A DNA stretch of 64,000 nucleotides from Anarhynchus alexandrinus (lineage: Eukaryota > Chordata > Aves > Charadriiformes > Charadriidae): assembly GCA_008711295.1 (NCBI GenBank), contig VUYV01000212.1:1524762-1588761 (forward strand), written 5' to 3'. The notes under the pieces are model-generated. The model was not told the DNA's origin, searched no databases, and saw only the letters and a program-made list of their open reading frames with translations. Below are positions 29,260 through 42,860 of this stretch, piece after piece. The position numbers were made by a program, and so were the translations under genes. How positions within the stretch are numbered: position 1 is the first letter of the stretch; each line of letters starts with the position of its first letter.

Positions 29260-30033
29260 TCAACAAGGCCAAGTGCCAGGTCCTGCACCTGGGTCACAGC
29301 AATCCCAAGCACAAATACAGGCTGGGCGGAGAACAGACTGAAAGCAGCCCTGAGGAGAGGGACTCGGGGGTGTTGGTTGATGAGAAGCTCAACATGAGCT
29401 GGCAATGTGTGCTCGCAGCCCAGAAGGCCAACTATCCTGGGCTGCATCAAAAGAAGTGTGGCCAGCAGGCTGAGGGAGGTGATTCTGCCCCTCTGCTCTG
29501 GTGAGACCCCACCTGGAGCACTGCATCCAGCTCTGGAGCCCTCAGCACAAGAGGGACATGGACCTGTTGGAGTGAGTCCAGAGGAGAGCCACGAAGATGA
29601 TCAGAGGGGTGGAGCACCTCTCCTATGAAGACAGGCTGAGAGAGGTGGGGTTATTCAGCCTGAAGAGAAGGCTCCAGGTAGATCTTATTGCGGCCTTCCA
29701 GTATCTGAGGGGCACCTACAAGAAAGCTGGAGAGGGGCTTTTTACAAGGGCATGTAGTGATAAGATGAGCGGTAATGGCTTCAAACTGAAAGAGGGTAGA
29801 TTTAGATTCGATATCAGGATGAAATTTTTCACTGCGAGGGTGGTGAGGCACTGGAACAGGCTGCCCAGAGAAGTTGTGGATGCCCCATCCCTGGAGGTGT
29901 TCAAGGCCAGGCTGGACGGGGCTTTGAGCAACCTGGTCTAGTGGGAGGTGTCCCTGCCCATGGCAAGGGGGTTGGAACTCGATGATCTTCAAGGTCCCTT
30001 CCAACCTAAACCGTTCTATGATTCTATGATTCT
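29260..30033 (+). mobile_element. CR1 LINE, 5'-truncated, with octamer tail
   Basis: This 5'-truncated CR1 retrotransposon covers the C-terminal part of the ORF2 reverse-transcriptase protein and the short 3' UTR, and ends in ATTCTATG octamers at 30015-30033. Compared with the copy at 53.7 kb it lacks two bases near 29431 (frameshift), and it has an in-frame TGA at 29573-29575. The last open stretch (29597-29941, about 114 residues) covers the end of ORF2, through [18 protein letters not shown]. The diagnostic 3' motif GATGATCTTCAAGGTCCCTT is intact. The copy is dead and lies antisense to LRBA. Confidence 0.95.
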
Positions 30034-30499
30034 TTTTTCTTAAAATATTCACATTGCATGCATAGATTGTCACTAAGACAGCAGATGCTGACTCACATGT
30101 GTAACTCCATTAATAATGGAACTTTTTGGACACCTGAGAACATTAAAAGGATCAATTAATGCACTTTTTCGCTTGTTTTTTGAGAGGGGGAGGACAGAGT
30201 TACTTGTGGTTTCTCACAAATACTGCATGAAGATGCAGGGCCAGCCACGAGGGGCCAGACTGAAGGACAGTTTAGTATCTCATCTGGAACAGTGACAACG
30301 ACTGGAAGACTAACACAGGGCAAACACGGTCTTTCCACAGATATTCTGTCAGCTTCTTACACTTAAATGGTTTTGAACTAATCTGTGCTTCTGATTTTTA
30401 AAATCATTAATCCCGGGTTCCACACTGCAGTTTCATCTACAAAGGTTTTTCCTTTGACTATTCTAAAACTGCTTCCTAAGAGTTCCAGTGGATGGTTCT

Positions 30500-30760
30500 A
30501 GTACCCATATTGTGAAAACCAGTAAATATCAATTCCTTATTCACTCTTCTATATGCCCTTCTGGATACTATAGACTTACATCATCACATTCTTCCTCAGT
30601 GGTCTCTTTTTGCAAGCTGAAGGATTCTAGTCAATTTAGACTCATTCCCTCTGGAGGTCTTCCCTTCTGACTAGCCATTTTGGTTGCCATCATACTTTTT
30701 CTAATTCTACTGAATTCATTCTGAAATTTTACGCACTCAGCACATGTACAAAAACAGTAA
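30500..30760 (-). mobile_element. Ancient CR1/L2-like LINE remnant, antisense to plus strand
   Basis: The plus strand contains the characteristic antisense LINE series tcctcagtggtctctttttgc, gctgaaggattctagtcaat, gccattttggttgccatcat and tttttctaattctactgaat. In these families the series corresponds to a conserved segment of ORF2 upstream of the 3' UTR. No open frame survives. Confidence 0.6.
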
Positions 30761-32737
30761 AATTGTCCCACATTCCTTTTGTTTATATGATTTCACAGAA
30801 AAATGAAAACATCTGTATGATTTGTTGAAGCTCTTGCCTTAGCACAATTATGTTGAAAATTAGTTTCAGAAATTCCTCTGTTGGAATTCACCAGTTCTAT
30901 CGGGTAGAGACAGACATCCTTACGATAAGCAATACTTCATTCCTTCTGCCATGGTTTTGATTTCTTTACAACTGATGAAGGAGCTCAGGGTGAATATCAA
31001 CACAAATCTAACGCACAGTATTTATAGTTGTATAAATATTTTTTTAAAAATTTAAAGATAAAATTTGCTATATCAAGATTCTTATTAAAATGCTTCTAAA
31101 ATTATGCATATAATTGAAATACATTTTTTCTCTAACAAAAATTGCCATCTGCCACATGGAAACAATGATTCCTACGGAAATTTCACTAAATAGATTTTTT
31201 TACAAACAAGTAATACCAACAGAATGACAGCTTAACACTGGAAGTTCATTTTCGTGTTTCCCACCACACATAAAAAAATCTGTACATGATACTTCATTTC
31301 TTTAATGCAATGAAATGTTATTTTATTCTTTTCTTTTGTTTAGGAAATAATAGACAGATGCATTTTGAAGAAGAGTTATATGATCTGCAAAGGTGTCTAG
31401 AAACAGTGACACAGATTCCCTAACCATATTAAAACATTTATAAGATACCAGATTTTCAAACTAAATTATTTGACAATCACATTAAGCAATATTAAGCCTA
31501 TCTATAACCTGTCAAACAGAATAATAAAAATGCATATTAGAAGTCTAGGGTTTTATTCATATTGCCACACTTTTATTTCCTCTGTTAGGGGACTTAAATG
31601 GCATTCAAAAACATACACTAATATATTAAATTAATTCAAATTTCATTTTTTCATCACAGTTCAATGTAACCATTTTCATGACTGTGGGAAAGTATAATTT
31701 CTAAGTACCCATGAGTTTCCCTCCATCTGCTATACGTGTGTTATTTCTCACAGAACTAAGACATTGCCTGAAATTCTCCCAACTTCCAAGAAAAATACTT
31801 CAGCATGTTTCCGTTAAAATTCTAAATTGAATTAATGAAGAAATGAATTTTGTCAATGTCTATCATCCTGTTAAAGTTCTAAGATATTATATTTCAAATA
31901 TTTCCTTCTTTAAGAAAAATATTAAAATCTTCAGAAATTTAAAATTAAGCAGAGAATTATAAAAAATCCAAATGTTTATTTAGTAGATTAATGAAATATA
32001 TGATAATCACAATTATTAGTTGATTTTTTATTGATCAATAAGTAGATTTTATTAAGTCACTACTTAATTGAATAAAAAATGCATCTTTTTAAGGCACCTT
32101 AAATCTTGACAGTCAATACATGGATTATATATACACTAAATTATTTTATTTTTTAATGAGGATATATGAAAAAGTATGCAATGGTATTTATTCACCATAT
32201 TTATAGACTATGTATACATAGTTCAGGTTAATTTGACAGGGAAAGAGGAAAAAAGTTGTATATATAACTACATTGCTTTCCTCCATGTTTTTTAATTAAC
32301 CGGGAGTGAAAAGGACCATAGTGAATCATAAAAAGGTCTAGATGAAATCTTGAAAGGTGACCTTGTCCACGTTTCCATTTGCAGACAATTATAATCAAGT
32401 ATTTTTGAAAGATGTTTCTCTGCCTTGTTCTTTTAAATTTTTTAATGACGGGGATCCTATGAGTTTCCAGTGTTCACCTGTGCACACCACTAGAACATCT
32501 AGTCTGCTTTTGCTGCAGCTGGAGCCCATTTCTTGTCCTATTCTGAATATAAGCAGCAGTCACCCCTCTTTTACATGCATCAGTGTGTAGGAGCGGCTTT
32601 TACCTCATGGACAGCGAGATCCATTCCCACCAGCATTTTTTGACCACTACTCCCCTCCCGCTCTAAGCAGAGACAGCACACACCCCAGCACCAAGGCTGG
32701 CACAGCGCACTCTGGAACAGGAAGTATACAGCAGAAT

Positions 32738-32949
32738 TCGTCTCAACGTGAGAACAAAATTCTTTACAGTGAGAATTATTGTTCAGTGGAACAACCTCCC
32801 CAGGGATGGGGTAGAGTCCCCACCACTGGACGTTTTCAAGATGGGATTGGCTCATGTGCTAGATAATCTAATCTAGGCTCCCTTTCCCATGAAAAGTTGG
32901 ACCAGATGATCTTTCAAGGTCCCTTCAGCCTGGGCTCTTCTCTGATTCC
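32738..32949 (+). mobile_element. CR1 LINE 3' fragment, old
   Basis: This diverged 3' end of CR1 has recognisable segments for the terminal ORF2 motif (aacctccccagggatgggg, then ccaccactggacgttttcaa) and the 3' UTR block (gatgatctttcaaggtccct). The terminal octamers have eroded to ctctgattcc. Its divergence is clearly higher than that of the 29 kb and 54 kb copies. Confidence 0.85.
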
Positions 32950-32999
32950 ATAAAAAGAAGTGCTCTGTGTCTGCCAGCCAAAATCCCCAGCAGGGTAAA

Positions 33000-33145
33000 A
33001 ACAGTACAACCGCCATTGCCAAAACACTTTACATCTCTGTCCTTGTTCCTCTCTTCTCCAAAGTAAACAACCTAAACCCTTCAACTTTCTATCACCGGTC
33101 TCATTTTCTAGACCTCTGGTCATTCTCCTTCGGACTTTAGCGAAC
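33000..33145 (-). mobile_element. Ancient CR1-like LINE remnant, antisense to plus strand
   Basis: The plus-strand blocks ctcttctccaaagtaaacaa, ccttcaactttctatcac and tctagacctctggtcattct match the order of an antisense CR1/L3 ORF2 segment (the heavily conserved Q-R-R-A-T-K region). It lies 50 bases beyond an opposite-strand CR1 end, so the two are separate insertions. Confidence 0.5.
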
Positions 33146-35036
33146 AACAGCTACACAAAAAGTTTAGAGCAGATAGTAAAAGTATTTGTTTCATTTTCAA
33201 CACATTTACGCCTGGGTATAAAAGAAGTAGACCACAGTCACTAGATGGAACATTCTGATCCATACACCCAGATGTCTATATTTTTAACTACTGCAATTCC
33301 CACAGATTACCATACATGGATCTGACTGAATTTAGAAATAATTTTTTTTTACTCAGAAAAGTATTTTCCTGTTATGGATCTTGGCACAATTTTACAGAAA
33401 AACAAATCTTTCACGAAAACCCAAGATCTGCATCCTAAATATGTTAAAAGTTTTGCTACACCAGACATACAGTTTATGATTAAATATCTGAACTACTATG
33501 TACCTGCTTCTGAATTTTGCTAGTCATTGCTCTTGGACATTTGTGACCTTGCTACTACTATGACATGAAGTTTCTCCTGTACAAAGGTAATGTTGCCAGT
33601 TTGGCAGCAACTTTATTCCTTGTAACTTTTGAAACTCCGGTCTATTAGATGGAGAAGTATAAAACAATGCAAAGCATATGTAGAAAAGCTTATCAGGTTA
33701 CAGGGTGTCTTAGGCATGCTTATGTTAAGCAGCCTGTTTCAATAAACGTGAGTTGCCATTTTGCAGGGCTTAAACTTTTCTTTTTAATATATATTTTAAA
33801 GAAAGTCATTAAATTTGTCATCCTCCAGTTGCTGAACGTTCCAGCAGCTTGGAACTCCAGCATTTCTTGCCTCGAGTACCAAGGTTTAAACATACTGCTT
33901 AACATGCCTTTCAATCAGTTGTATTCAATCCTGCAGCTCATGTGTGCTCATTAACCTACCAACAGCAACCTCCATTTCCTCCAAAAATATTTTGTTTCTT
34001 GGTCAATTTTAGCCAAATTTTACAGCAGGTTATAAAGATAACTAAGTTCCTACAAGTTTAAAAAACAATAAACAGGTCAGTAGAGCCATTATATGTGTGC
34101 GTCTTGAGGGGCCCAGCAAGTGCAGCATAAATTCACGTTTTAGTAGTCTCCACAGAAGCTCCACAGAGAGGGCACCATAATAAATGTCCCATCACTGAGA
34201 AATTCTTAATTTGAGGCTAACGGCTTTTTTGACAAACGAGTCAATCAATTGCAAGAAGCAAATCCAAAAGAGACAAAGAATCACCTGTTCTAATACTTGC
34301 AGAGAAGGATTTTTTTTTTCCTTTATAGAACATTACAACTATTAACAACCTTTTCCAAACATACAAACCCTGATGTATTATTAGGTAAACAGAATTTTCC
34401 CAATGCCCACCTTAATGTTTATTGCCCATAAAGTTCAATGATAGAGTCCAGATTCTCAAGGCTTCTTGAAGACTTGTGGAATCTCATGCTTGAAAGAAAA
34501 AATCCACATTGAATACAGAGCTCCACACTGAAAACATGTGACCCAATAATGACTTGGTAATCCACACAACAGTCAGAAACTAAGCAATATCTATGACTGC
34601 AGGTAACACTACTGGTATTTTCATTTTGTGATATATTCTAGTTATACTCGGTTACAGATTTAACTTGTCTACCATAACAAAGATTTTCTGCGCAGTTGGT
34701 GCTTGTTTGGATAAAATGCATCAGAGTCCACAGACAGGAGCAGGTTTAACACTCTAATAAAAAGAGGACCCAGTAATTCCTGTGGGTACTCAAAAGTTTC
34801 CCTGGATGTGCTTCTTTCAGTAAAAGTAAGTGAAGAAGACATGTGATTACAGGACATATTGCGACCAGATTTCTGCATCATTTCTATATCAGAAGTCAAT
34901 GGATTAATTTTTTTAAATAAATGTTTTGTATAGGCCTTTAAGAACTCAGCTGAAAGCTGAAAAAGCCCTTAAAGCTGAAAACTTTAGTCTGGATGGCTTT
35001 TAGTTGTGTAAGCTTTGAAAGTTGGTATTTCACTCA

Positions 35037-35877
35037 AAAGACATGGTCCTGCACTTGGGTCACAACAACCCCATGCAGCGCTACAGACTGGGGGCAGAGT
35101 GGCTCGAAAGCTGCCTGGCAGAAAAGGACCTGGGGGTGTTGGTGGACAACAGGCTGAGTATGAGCCAGCAGTGTGCCCAGGCGGCCAAGAAGGCCAACAC
35201 CATCCTGGCCTGCATCAGGAATAGTGTGGTGAGCCGGACTAGGGAAGTGATTATCCCCCTGTACTTGGCACTGGTGAGGCCCCACCTCGAGTACTGTGTT
35301 CAGTTTTGGGCACCTCACTACAAGAAGGACATTGAGGTGTTGGAGCGTGTCCAGAGAAGGGCTACTAAGCTGGTGAGGGGTCTGGAGGACAAACCTTATG
35401 AGGAACGACTGAGGGATCTGGGGTTGTTTAGCCTGGAGAAGAGGAGGCTGAGGGGAGACCTTATCACCCTCTACAACTACCTGAAAGGAGGTTTTAGAGA
35501 GATGGGAGCTGACCTCTTCTCCCTGGTGACAAGTGATAGGACAAGAGGAAACGGGTTCAAGTTATGTCAGGGCAGGTTTAGATTGGATATTAGGAAGTAT
35601 TTTTTCACTGAAAGGGTTATTAAACATTGGAATAGGCTGCCCAGAGAGGTGGTGGATTCACCATCCCTGGAGGTGTTTAAGAAAAGGGTAGATGAGGTGC
35701 TTAGGGACATGGTTTAGAAGCGGGTGGGTGGTGTTTTGTTTTGGGGGTTTTTGTGGGTTTTTTGTGGGGTTTTTTGTTTGTTTTTTGGGTTTTTTGTGTT
35801 GGTTTTTTTTTTCAGGGTAGGTTAACGGTTGGACTTGATGATCTTAAAGGTCCCTTCCAACCTCACTAATTCTATGA
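35037..35877 (+). mobile_element. CR1 LINE, 5'-truncated, with intact C-terminal ORF2 segment
   Basis: This is a 5'-truncated CR1 copy whose open frame at 35022-35717 encodes 231 residues without interruption. It covers the reverse-transcriptase C-terminal region, from about HLGHNN through [17 protein letters not shown] and [11 protein letters not shown] to [15 protein letters not shown]. The catalytic palm motifs lie upstream of the truncation and are absent. It differs from the 29 and 54 kb copies throughout (for example [20 protein letters not shown]), so it belongs to another CR1 subfamily. The 3' UTR is interrupted by a G/T-rich tract at 35730-35815. The end has a single octamer remnant, aattctatga. 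Confidence 0.95.
35728..35815 (+). repeat. G/T-rich low-complexity tract inside CR1 3' UTR
   Basis: About 88 bases consist only of G and T, in alternating runs of three to five G and four to ten T. They sit between the CR1 stop codon at 35715-35717 and the terminal CR1 motif beginning near 35816. Four G-runs of at least three bases are spaced so that a long-loop G-quadruplex is conceivable. Confidence 0.9.
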
Positions 35878-37314
35878 CATACTGGAAAGGAAGAAAAGTT
35901 AAGAAATAGTAAAAGGCTGAGACACATGGGCACATTATATAATTATCTGAGCATCTGCCCAATGAGATCAATGCATTAAATGTTTTAATTTTGCTTTTAC
36001 TTCACTGCAACTGTTCTTTTAGTTTTAAATATTTCAGTAATGTTAATCAGCTGCACTAGCTATATTTTAATGCCACTGTCTAATTAAGAAGTCATGGCAC
36101 CAAAACTCAACAATCTTGTTAAATATTGCATGCTTGTAGACAATGTTTTCTTTATTCCTTTTAAGAACAATTTGCAAAACCTGAAGAACAGTACTATGAC
36201 AGACTCAAATAGATGTTGAGAATGGCCTATGGGCAGCAGAAGCCTTGGCTTAGCACAGGCTAACTCTAGTTCAAAGTTGGCACTGTCAGTTTCCATAGGC
36301 TGACTGTAGCAAAAACATTTTTGTCCAGGATCAACTTTACCCACTAGCACAGAGATGACTTTGAGGCAAAGAATTAGAAAATGGATGAAAACTGAGAAGA
36401 CAAAGGGCTACTTTCAGAGCTCTTTATTACAGTCTACGGTTTGAGACATTTTACACCCATGATTATCACTGAAGTCACAATTCAGTTCTTAATCTCAGTA
36501 TCCTATTCATAATGAAATCATGATGTATTTTTAGCATCCCCCTGCTTCCCAAGCACACTCCTGGAGAAACTTGGCGAAACCCATTCTCCCCCAATCTCAC
36601 TAGTGTTTATATACACCAGATACCCACTTTGTAACACTAGTACACTCCTAAAAGTCCAAGACAATTTACACATTCTAGCAGACATCGTTTAATACCGTTA
36701 CAATTCAAAAAGACTTTAAACATGAAGCTTGATTTTAGAAAAATTGTCCAAAACAATATGATGCTACTGAGTTTTATAATATAGTCAACTTGCCAAAACA
36801 GCATTTCTGAACCTAAAAATTAAGCTGTTCTATACTATGACAACCTTAGGACAAGATAAAGAATTGCAACTTGCCAAACACATCTGCATGAGATATGAAT
36901 TCAGATATCCAATACCATCACACCAGCCTTAAAATAGCTGTCACTGATATGTGTCATAGCACAAGATTGTCTTTCATAAACTAGTACCTATTTTGTGATG
37001 GAACAATCTGGAACAGCATAATTGGAGCTTACTAATATTTTCTGTAAGTTCATGGTCTTCTAGCGTCTCCTTTTGAACAAAACTAATCAAATGCACCAAA
37101 AAAAGCCCCAACACATAAGCACATGTATAAGGACCACACAAAGCAGTAGAGGAAAGGCATGAAGAACAGTACATAACTCTATAGTAGTGACCTTAACTTG
37201 GTTAAAAATGGTAAAAGACCAATCACATTAAGCCAATCTAATTTTCTTTTCAAAACGTAACTGCAATAGTGGATGGTGAAAGAAAAAGAGGTAATACGTT
37301 GCTTCACTTTTGAG

Positions 37315-37700
37315 AAAGACCTCTGAGACTGTCTCAGTCTCCCATGACATTCTTATAAGCAAAGTAGAGAAATGGGGATGAGATTAGGTTACAATAATGT
37401 GGGAGTACCCGAGCTGGAAATCCATATTCCAAAAGAAGTTATCAATAGCTCACTGACAAACTGGGAGGACAAGGTAATGGGGTCTGCCCTGCTCCTGATA
37501 CCAGTCAATAATCTCATTAATGACCTGGCATAGAAGATGTAGTAATAAAATTCCACATGACACTAAGAAGGCAACACAGCTATTTGGAAGACAGCATGAG
37601 AATTTCAAGTGATCCTGAAAAACTGTATGTATGGTATTAAAAAAAAAATCCTCAAAGTACTACACTTGGAAAACAGAAAATACATGCAAAGAGCAACATG
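37315..37700 (+). mobile_element. Ancient CR1/L3-like ORF2 remnant
   Basis: On the plus strand, gagactgtctcagtctccca followed by tgacattcttataagcaaag corresponds to the D-T-V-S-H-x-I-L segment of a CR1-type reverse transcriptase. The tract caataatctcattaatgacc (about 37508) corresponds to F-N-x-x-I-N-D-L, and the following ccacatgacactaagaag to the F-A-D-D-T-K catalytic box with the Asp pair damaged. A tract at about 37655 resembles the VLHLG segment. Many stops and gaps are present. Confidence 0.55.
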
Positions 37701-40700
37701 GGTAACAATTATGCTGTTGTAAATATAATGATATCACAACAGGTTAGCTACCAAACCAGAAATAACAACTGCTTGTGAACAAATATGTGCAAATCTACTC
37801 ATTCATCAAAGAAAAACAGCAACACAAAAGGACAGACTTAACTTCTGCATTCCAGGACTTACTCCAAGCCTCAAACTAAACTATTTTTCTGTTAAACACT
37901 GCCAGGCTATCCATGTTTACTTTTTACACAGTACTAACAAAACTAACCAGGGTTGTTTGCACTAATAATGTAAATTAAGAAGAAACTAAATGAGTTAATG
38001 ATCATGCCTGTCTAGTACTTTAAAGGTACTAACCGGTACTCTCACAGAATTGAAATACATTTAATATTCTTAAGTGCAGAAGATTTAACTTAAAATAGGA
38101 AATTAAATTTTATGCAACACATCACCTCTTGAAATCAAAATTTGAAAAGTTCAACCAAAGGTTATACTACAGTGCAGCATTGGTTTCCTGCTTTGATCAT
38201 TGATCCAAGGCTTTCACAGGATATTGACAAAGATTGGCTGTGACCACACATATGCTTTAGCTTTCGCTGTTGAAGTGATACCAGCCAACCAGCTACCAGA
38301 GTTGCTTCCAGAGCTAGCTCATGTTAGATCTCCGTGTAATATATGATGCTTCCATGTCCATCTATACCTAAATATTCAAGAGATTTCTCCTTCAAGTCAT
38401 TCAATCTAGCTCAAGTCCCTAACTAAGTAGTGACTCCTCTGCAATAATTTTTATTCCCCTCATCTCACTTATGAAGACATCTTTTACAGCAAAAATTATT
38501 TTCTTCTTCATAAGGCTACTCCGAGAACAAATCTACTGCTGAACACAAACAAGCTCTATGTTGTCTTTAAAAGGGCCAAGTGTTTTTTGCACTTAAGTGG
38601 CATCACACCTAGAATTGCATTCAGCTGCTTCAGAACAAGTACACAAGAAAAATTCAAAGTTGAAATAAAAAAATGGATTAATATTTCAAATGAAGTTTGA
38701 ACTTAGCCAATTACTTTTGTCAGAACACTCATCCACAGCAGAACAAACATCCATCAATATATAATTATTAAATCACATAGTAAGACATTCTTCTTAACTA
38801 CATATCGCTCAACCTCTGTTGTGGTAGAGGACAACCTCAAACAGATCACAATGAAAATAATAATGCCTTAACACAAGTAGATTTTTTTCAACTTTAAAAA
38901 TATTTAATATTCAGCCCAAAAAGAAATATATCAACCCCATCTGAAACACTGGAAAGGGAAGCAAAAAGATTGAAGAATTTAGTTAAGGAATCTGCTAAAA
39001 ATACTAGACAGAGCAATAAAATGTAGCCTACCTATGAAATAAAAAGGGAAGTTCCTAATTATTTTAATGCACTTCAATGTTTCATCACTCAGTTAAACTG
39101 ACTGGCCTGCTGCTGCAAATACAACATTCAGGATGTATCTTATAATTTTGTCACAGATAGAAAACTGTTTCCTGTGGAGGTGAGAGATTAGAGCGTAATG
39201 TGGAGATGTCTGTATGCAGACTTTCTAGAAGGCCATTTTTTACTTAAATGCTCTTATTATTTGCTTGATGTTATTATTTTTCATCTCAGCTCTGCATAAT
39301 TTCCACATAAATGTAAAAATGAAAATTCTTCTCGAAATAAAACTTCTTTTCCAATATGCCAGTTGCATTCAGTTAGTATTGGATTATAATAGGCATACAG
39401 AAAATAGATTTAAAAATATGTAATAACCACATTGTAACACATGAGAATGTCTCTTAAATGAGAATCCAAGAAAATTTATTTATTATTAAACATTTTGTGA
39501 AAAAAGTAAAGCCTCCCCTCAAGTGCCTAATTTTCTTAAAAGTGACATGAGAGAAAAATTAATTTTGCATGCAACTGCAGAGTCTTCACAGACAGGCATG
39601 AACTGTGCTCACACAAAACATTCTTATACACACGGAGCTAAGAAGAAAATCGCATATTGTTTTGGACAAAATCTTGGACCAAATTAAGACAGTCCAAAAC
39701 CATGTTGATATTAGAAAAGAATTAATAAACTGCATGTCAAAGGCTTTTGAATAACCTTTGAATAATCATTCGTGTATTAGTGTTTGCAAATTGCAAACTT
39801 CGAGGAAGTCACACTAGCTCTTGCCAGGAAGCAGCATCTTCCAAGTTCTGGAAACAATCAAAAGAACATAAGGCTATCTATTTTTAAAAAAGTTTGTTTT
39901 GCTAACATCAAGTATTTCTACTACATTACCATACAAGATGGTTAAAATGTAACTTGTTTTTTTAACCTATTGAAAAGGAAGCGGATACAAACTAGACAGC
40001 TTTTCTATACGCAATTTCTTTATTAATGTATAATTTAGAAATGCTAAGATCTCCACTGATGACAGTAGTTGACACGGGCTTTCTTTCCTTTCCTTTAATT
40101 TTATAGACATCACCCCATTGACTCTAGTGATGCAGAAAGCAGCTTTCCAGTCCAGAATTACAAGGAAATAATTTCAGAACTCAACTTGAATCAGAAAATG
40201 GCATTTGCTTGACTACAATATTGTACACTAAGGTGCAAATGATGTGCACTCAGTCCTTTCAGGACAGACGATGAGAAAATACTATCATAAAATGATTACA
40301 GAGAATGATACTCCAAGATTACAGGGAACATCTAAAACTTATGGGTGTCATGTTTCATAATATTTGTTGACTGTAAAGTAGGAAGGAAAGGAACTCTAAA
40401 GGAACAACAAACATTGGAAACTCTTCATTTCCTCTGGTGGGGATCAAAATCAGAGGGATCTGTATTCATTTAACTTCTTCCCTGTCTTCCTCCTCCTTCC
40501 TTCCTGAATACATATATGCACGCGCACATGTACATACATTGTGCAAGATAGGTAGAGAAAACATTCTAGCTGGCCATGGATTGTCTCCCATGGAAGTTAC
40601 TACTTCAATTGCACATATTCTTGACATATGAAAACAGTAAAACAAAACATACCATTTAAGTAAGACTTCTGTCATTAATTTCATCATGACAGCAACATCT

Positions 40701-41189
40701 AATTTAATTTTCTTAATTAATTAGTAAATAAGTCTATTTACAAGCATGTATACAGTATGATGTTACCATTAACTAAAGGAGTACATAATAATCTACTTTA
40801 TTCAGGCTCTTTAATGCATGTGTCAACTACACACATTCAAGCACTAGTGAGCTAATACATTGCAATTTTGCACGTAGAAAACTTCCAGAGGCATATGAGA
40901 CACTTTAACCATGCATTTCCCAAACACTTGCAAGATAGAGCAGAACGGAGTATCAGGAAATCTGGTTTTCACAGCTGTGGTGAAATATTGGGGATACAGG
41001 CATTTCCAAAAAAGATGCTTCTGTGCATTTTCAAACTTTTTCTGTCCTGAGTCTTTTAACATGTCCTGTGGAAATCCTATCTCCTTCCCCTTCCTGGCTG
41101 CTCATCCAGTCTCATGAACAGACTCTTCTAGTTAATCTTAATACTCACTCTGATGATTCATAGTAGTACAGTGTAATTCATGGCAATTC

Positions 41190-42860
41190 ACAGACTCAGA
41201 AAGCTGCAAGCAACTTCAAGAGGCCATCCATAACAGTAGCGATGCCTCTAAAGGCAGTACCAGCTTGCACATACAACATTTACAAAAGATATCTAAGCAT
41301 TTCTGAAAAACCTTCACTACACTAATTGCCAGGGAAGCATTCATAGGTTTTATTTGTTCTGTTATAAAGGTTACTTGGACATCTAATTGAAATCTCCCTG
41401 ATATTTAAATCCATTAATTCTTATTCTATCCAGCATGGGCAGCAGAGATTTTTCCTTTCTTTCTTGCAGCAGTCCCTATGTAATAGAAGACTCTTAAGTT
41501 CCTCCTCAATCTTCTCTTTTTTAGAAGAAAACCAAGCATAGCTACTCAGTCTTTCATTTTATTTTCAAGACCTTGCATTGTTATCATTGTTCCAGTGCAC
41601 ATTCTCTCCAACTATTCTCTACAACTATGGATGTAATATTCCAGATAAGACCTTAGCAAAGCTGGGCAAAGCTGAAGATTTATTCCATACTTTTTGAAAG
41701 TTATACTATGTCCTGCTGATGTATCTTCTATGAAATGTTATTCACCTTTTGTTATACCATGATATTGTTAATTGACATGCACTGGTGATGTACTACAACC
41801 CTACAGGGTTTTTTTTGCACAGCAGATTGTTCCTTGTGTTATGTTTGTACCTAACTGTATGAGAACTTGCACGAAAATTACAATTCTCACTTTTCCCTAA
41901 TAAACTTCATCTAACACTTTTCTTCATTCATTTCTCCCTTCTGCAAGAAGTGCTTCCAATTCCACTGCACTTCCAGTACTTTCCAATCCAATATCAAGGG
42001 AAATTGAGGCCTAACCTTTTACTATCAAGAAGAATTCCACTCCATACATCTTTCAATTTTAATAATGAATCACTGGTAACTATTCTACAAATACAGAGGA
42101 TTCTTTTAGACCAAGTTTTTCCAGCTTGCTCATGAGACAATGTCAAAAACGAAGATCATCTTCTGCTTCTTCTCTGTTTATAAGGTCTGTTACCTTTTCT
42201 CATCAGAAACTGTGATTCCTTTGACATAATCTCTTCTTGATAAATATGTGTTTCATTTGTTTGTCTCCTTGTTAACTTCCTGGTATTGAAACATACTCTG
42301 ATCATTTGCTAAGTATTTTTCTGTGAATTGCAATTAAACTCAACTCATAATATCTTGGTTCTCTTTCTCCTCCTTTTTAAAAACTAAATACTACATTTGT
42401 CCACCACTGTTACCTTTCTCCTTCTCCATTTCTCAAAAAAAAAAAAAGCACTCTGAAATTTTGCCTGCCAGTCTTGTAGGTACAAGAGAATGAAGCTTAA
42501 AATGACCAGTGAATTTGAAAAAAAATCTAATGTGTTTGTATTTTCTAAACTGTTCTTTCCCGATTAGATCTAGACATTGTATCTTTTTATCAGTGGTATT
42601 AATTCCACTAGTCACTGATTGCCATTGATTCTTTTGGTGGGACTCACAGATGCAAGAAAGACATTACTTTTTAAGCACTATCAGTTGACAATTTTCTCAT
42701 TCCATTAATCTACAGATCAACCCTTTCCTTAATTTTCTTCTCGCTATGAATATAGTCAGAGAATGATTTCACGTTACTTATATCTCTTGCTAGTTGCATA
42801 ACATTCTTGAGTTAGCCTCCGATTTTCTTCACACGATACGTTTCCATCCTTCCTTCCATT
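41190..42860 (-). mobile_element. Ancient CR1/L3-like LINE remnant, long, antisense to plus strand
   Basis: The plus strand follows, in order, the reverse complement of a vertebrate CR1/L3-type LINE. It shows an eroded 3' end (gcaacttcaagaggccatcc at about 41208), then ctccctgatatttaaatcc, ctccaactattctctacaac, tattccagataagacctta (about 41637), agatttattcca, tcttcttgataaatatgtgt (about 42231), ctttctcctcctttttaaaa with actacatttgtccacc (about 42360-42400), and tatctcttgctagttgca (about 42780). The order matches the family although similarity is low. This explains the strong pyrimidine bias of the plus strand here. The end near 42.86 kb is uncertain, and pyrimidine-rich sequence to about 43.38 kb may continue it. 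Confidence 0.7.

Noticed and set aside
29651..30073. Minus-strand open frame of 140 codons
   Set aside because: It is the antisense shadow of the CR1 copy at 29260-30033.
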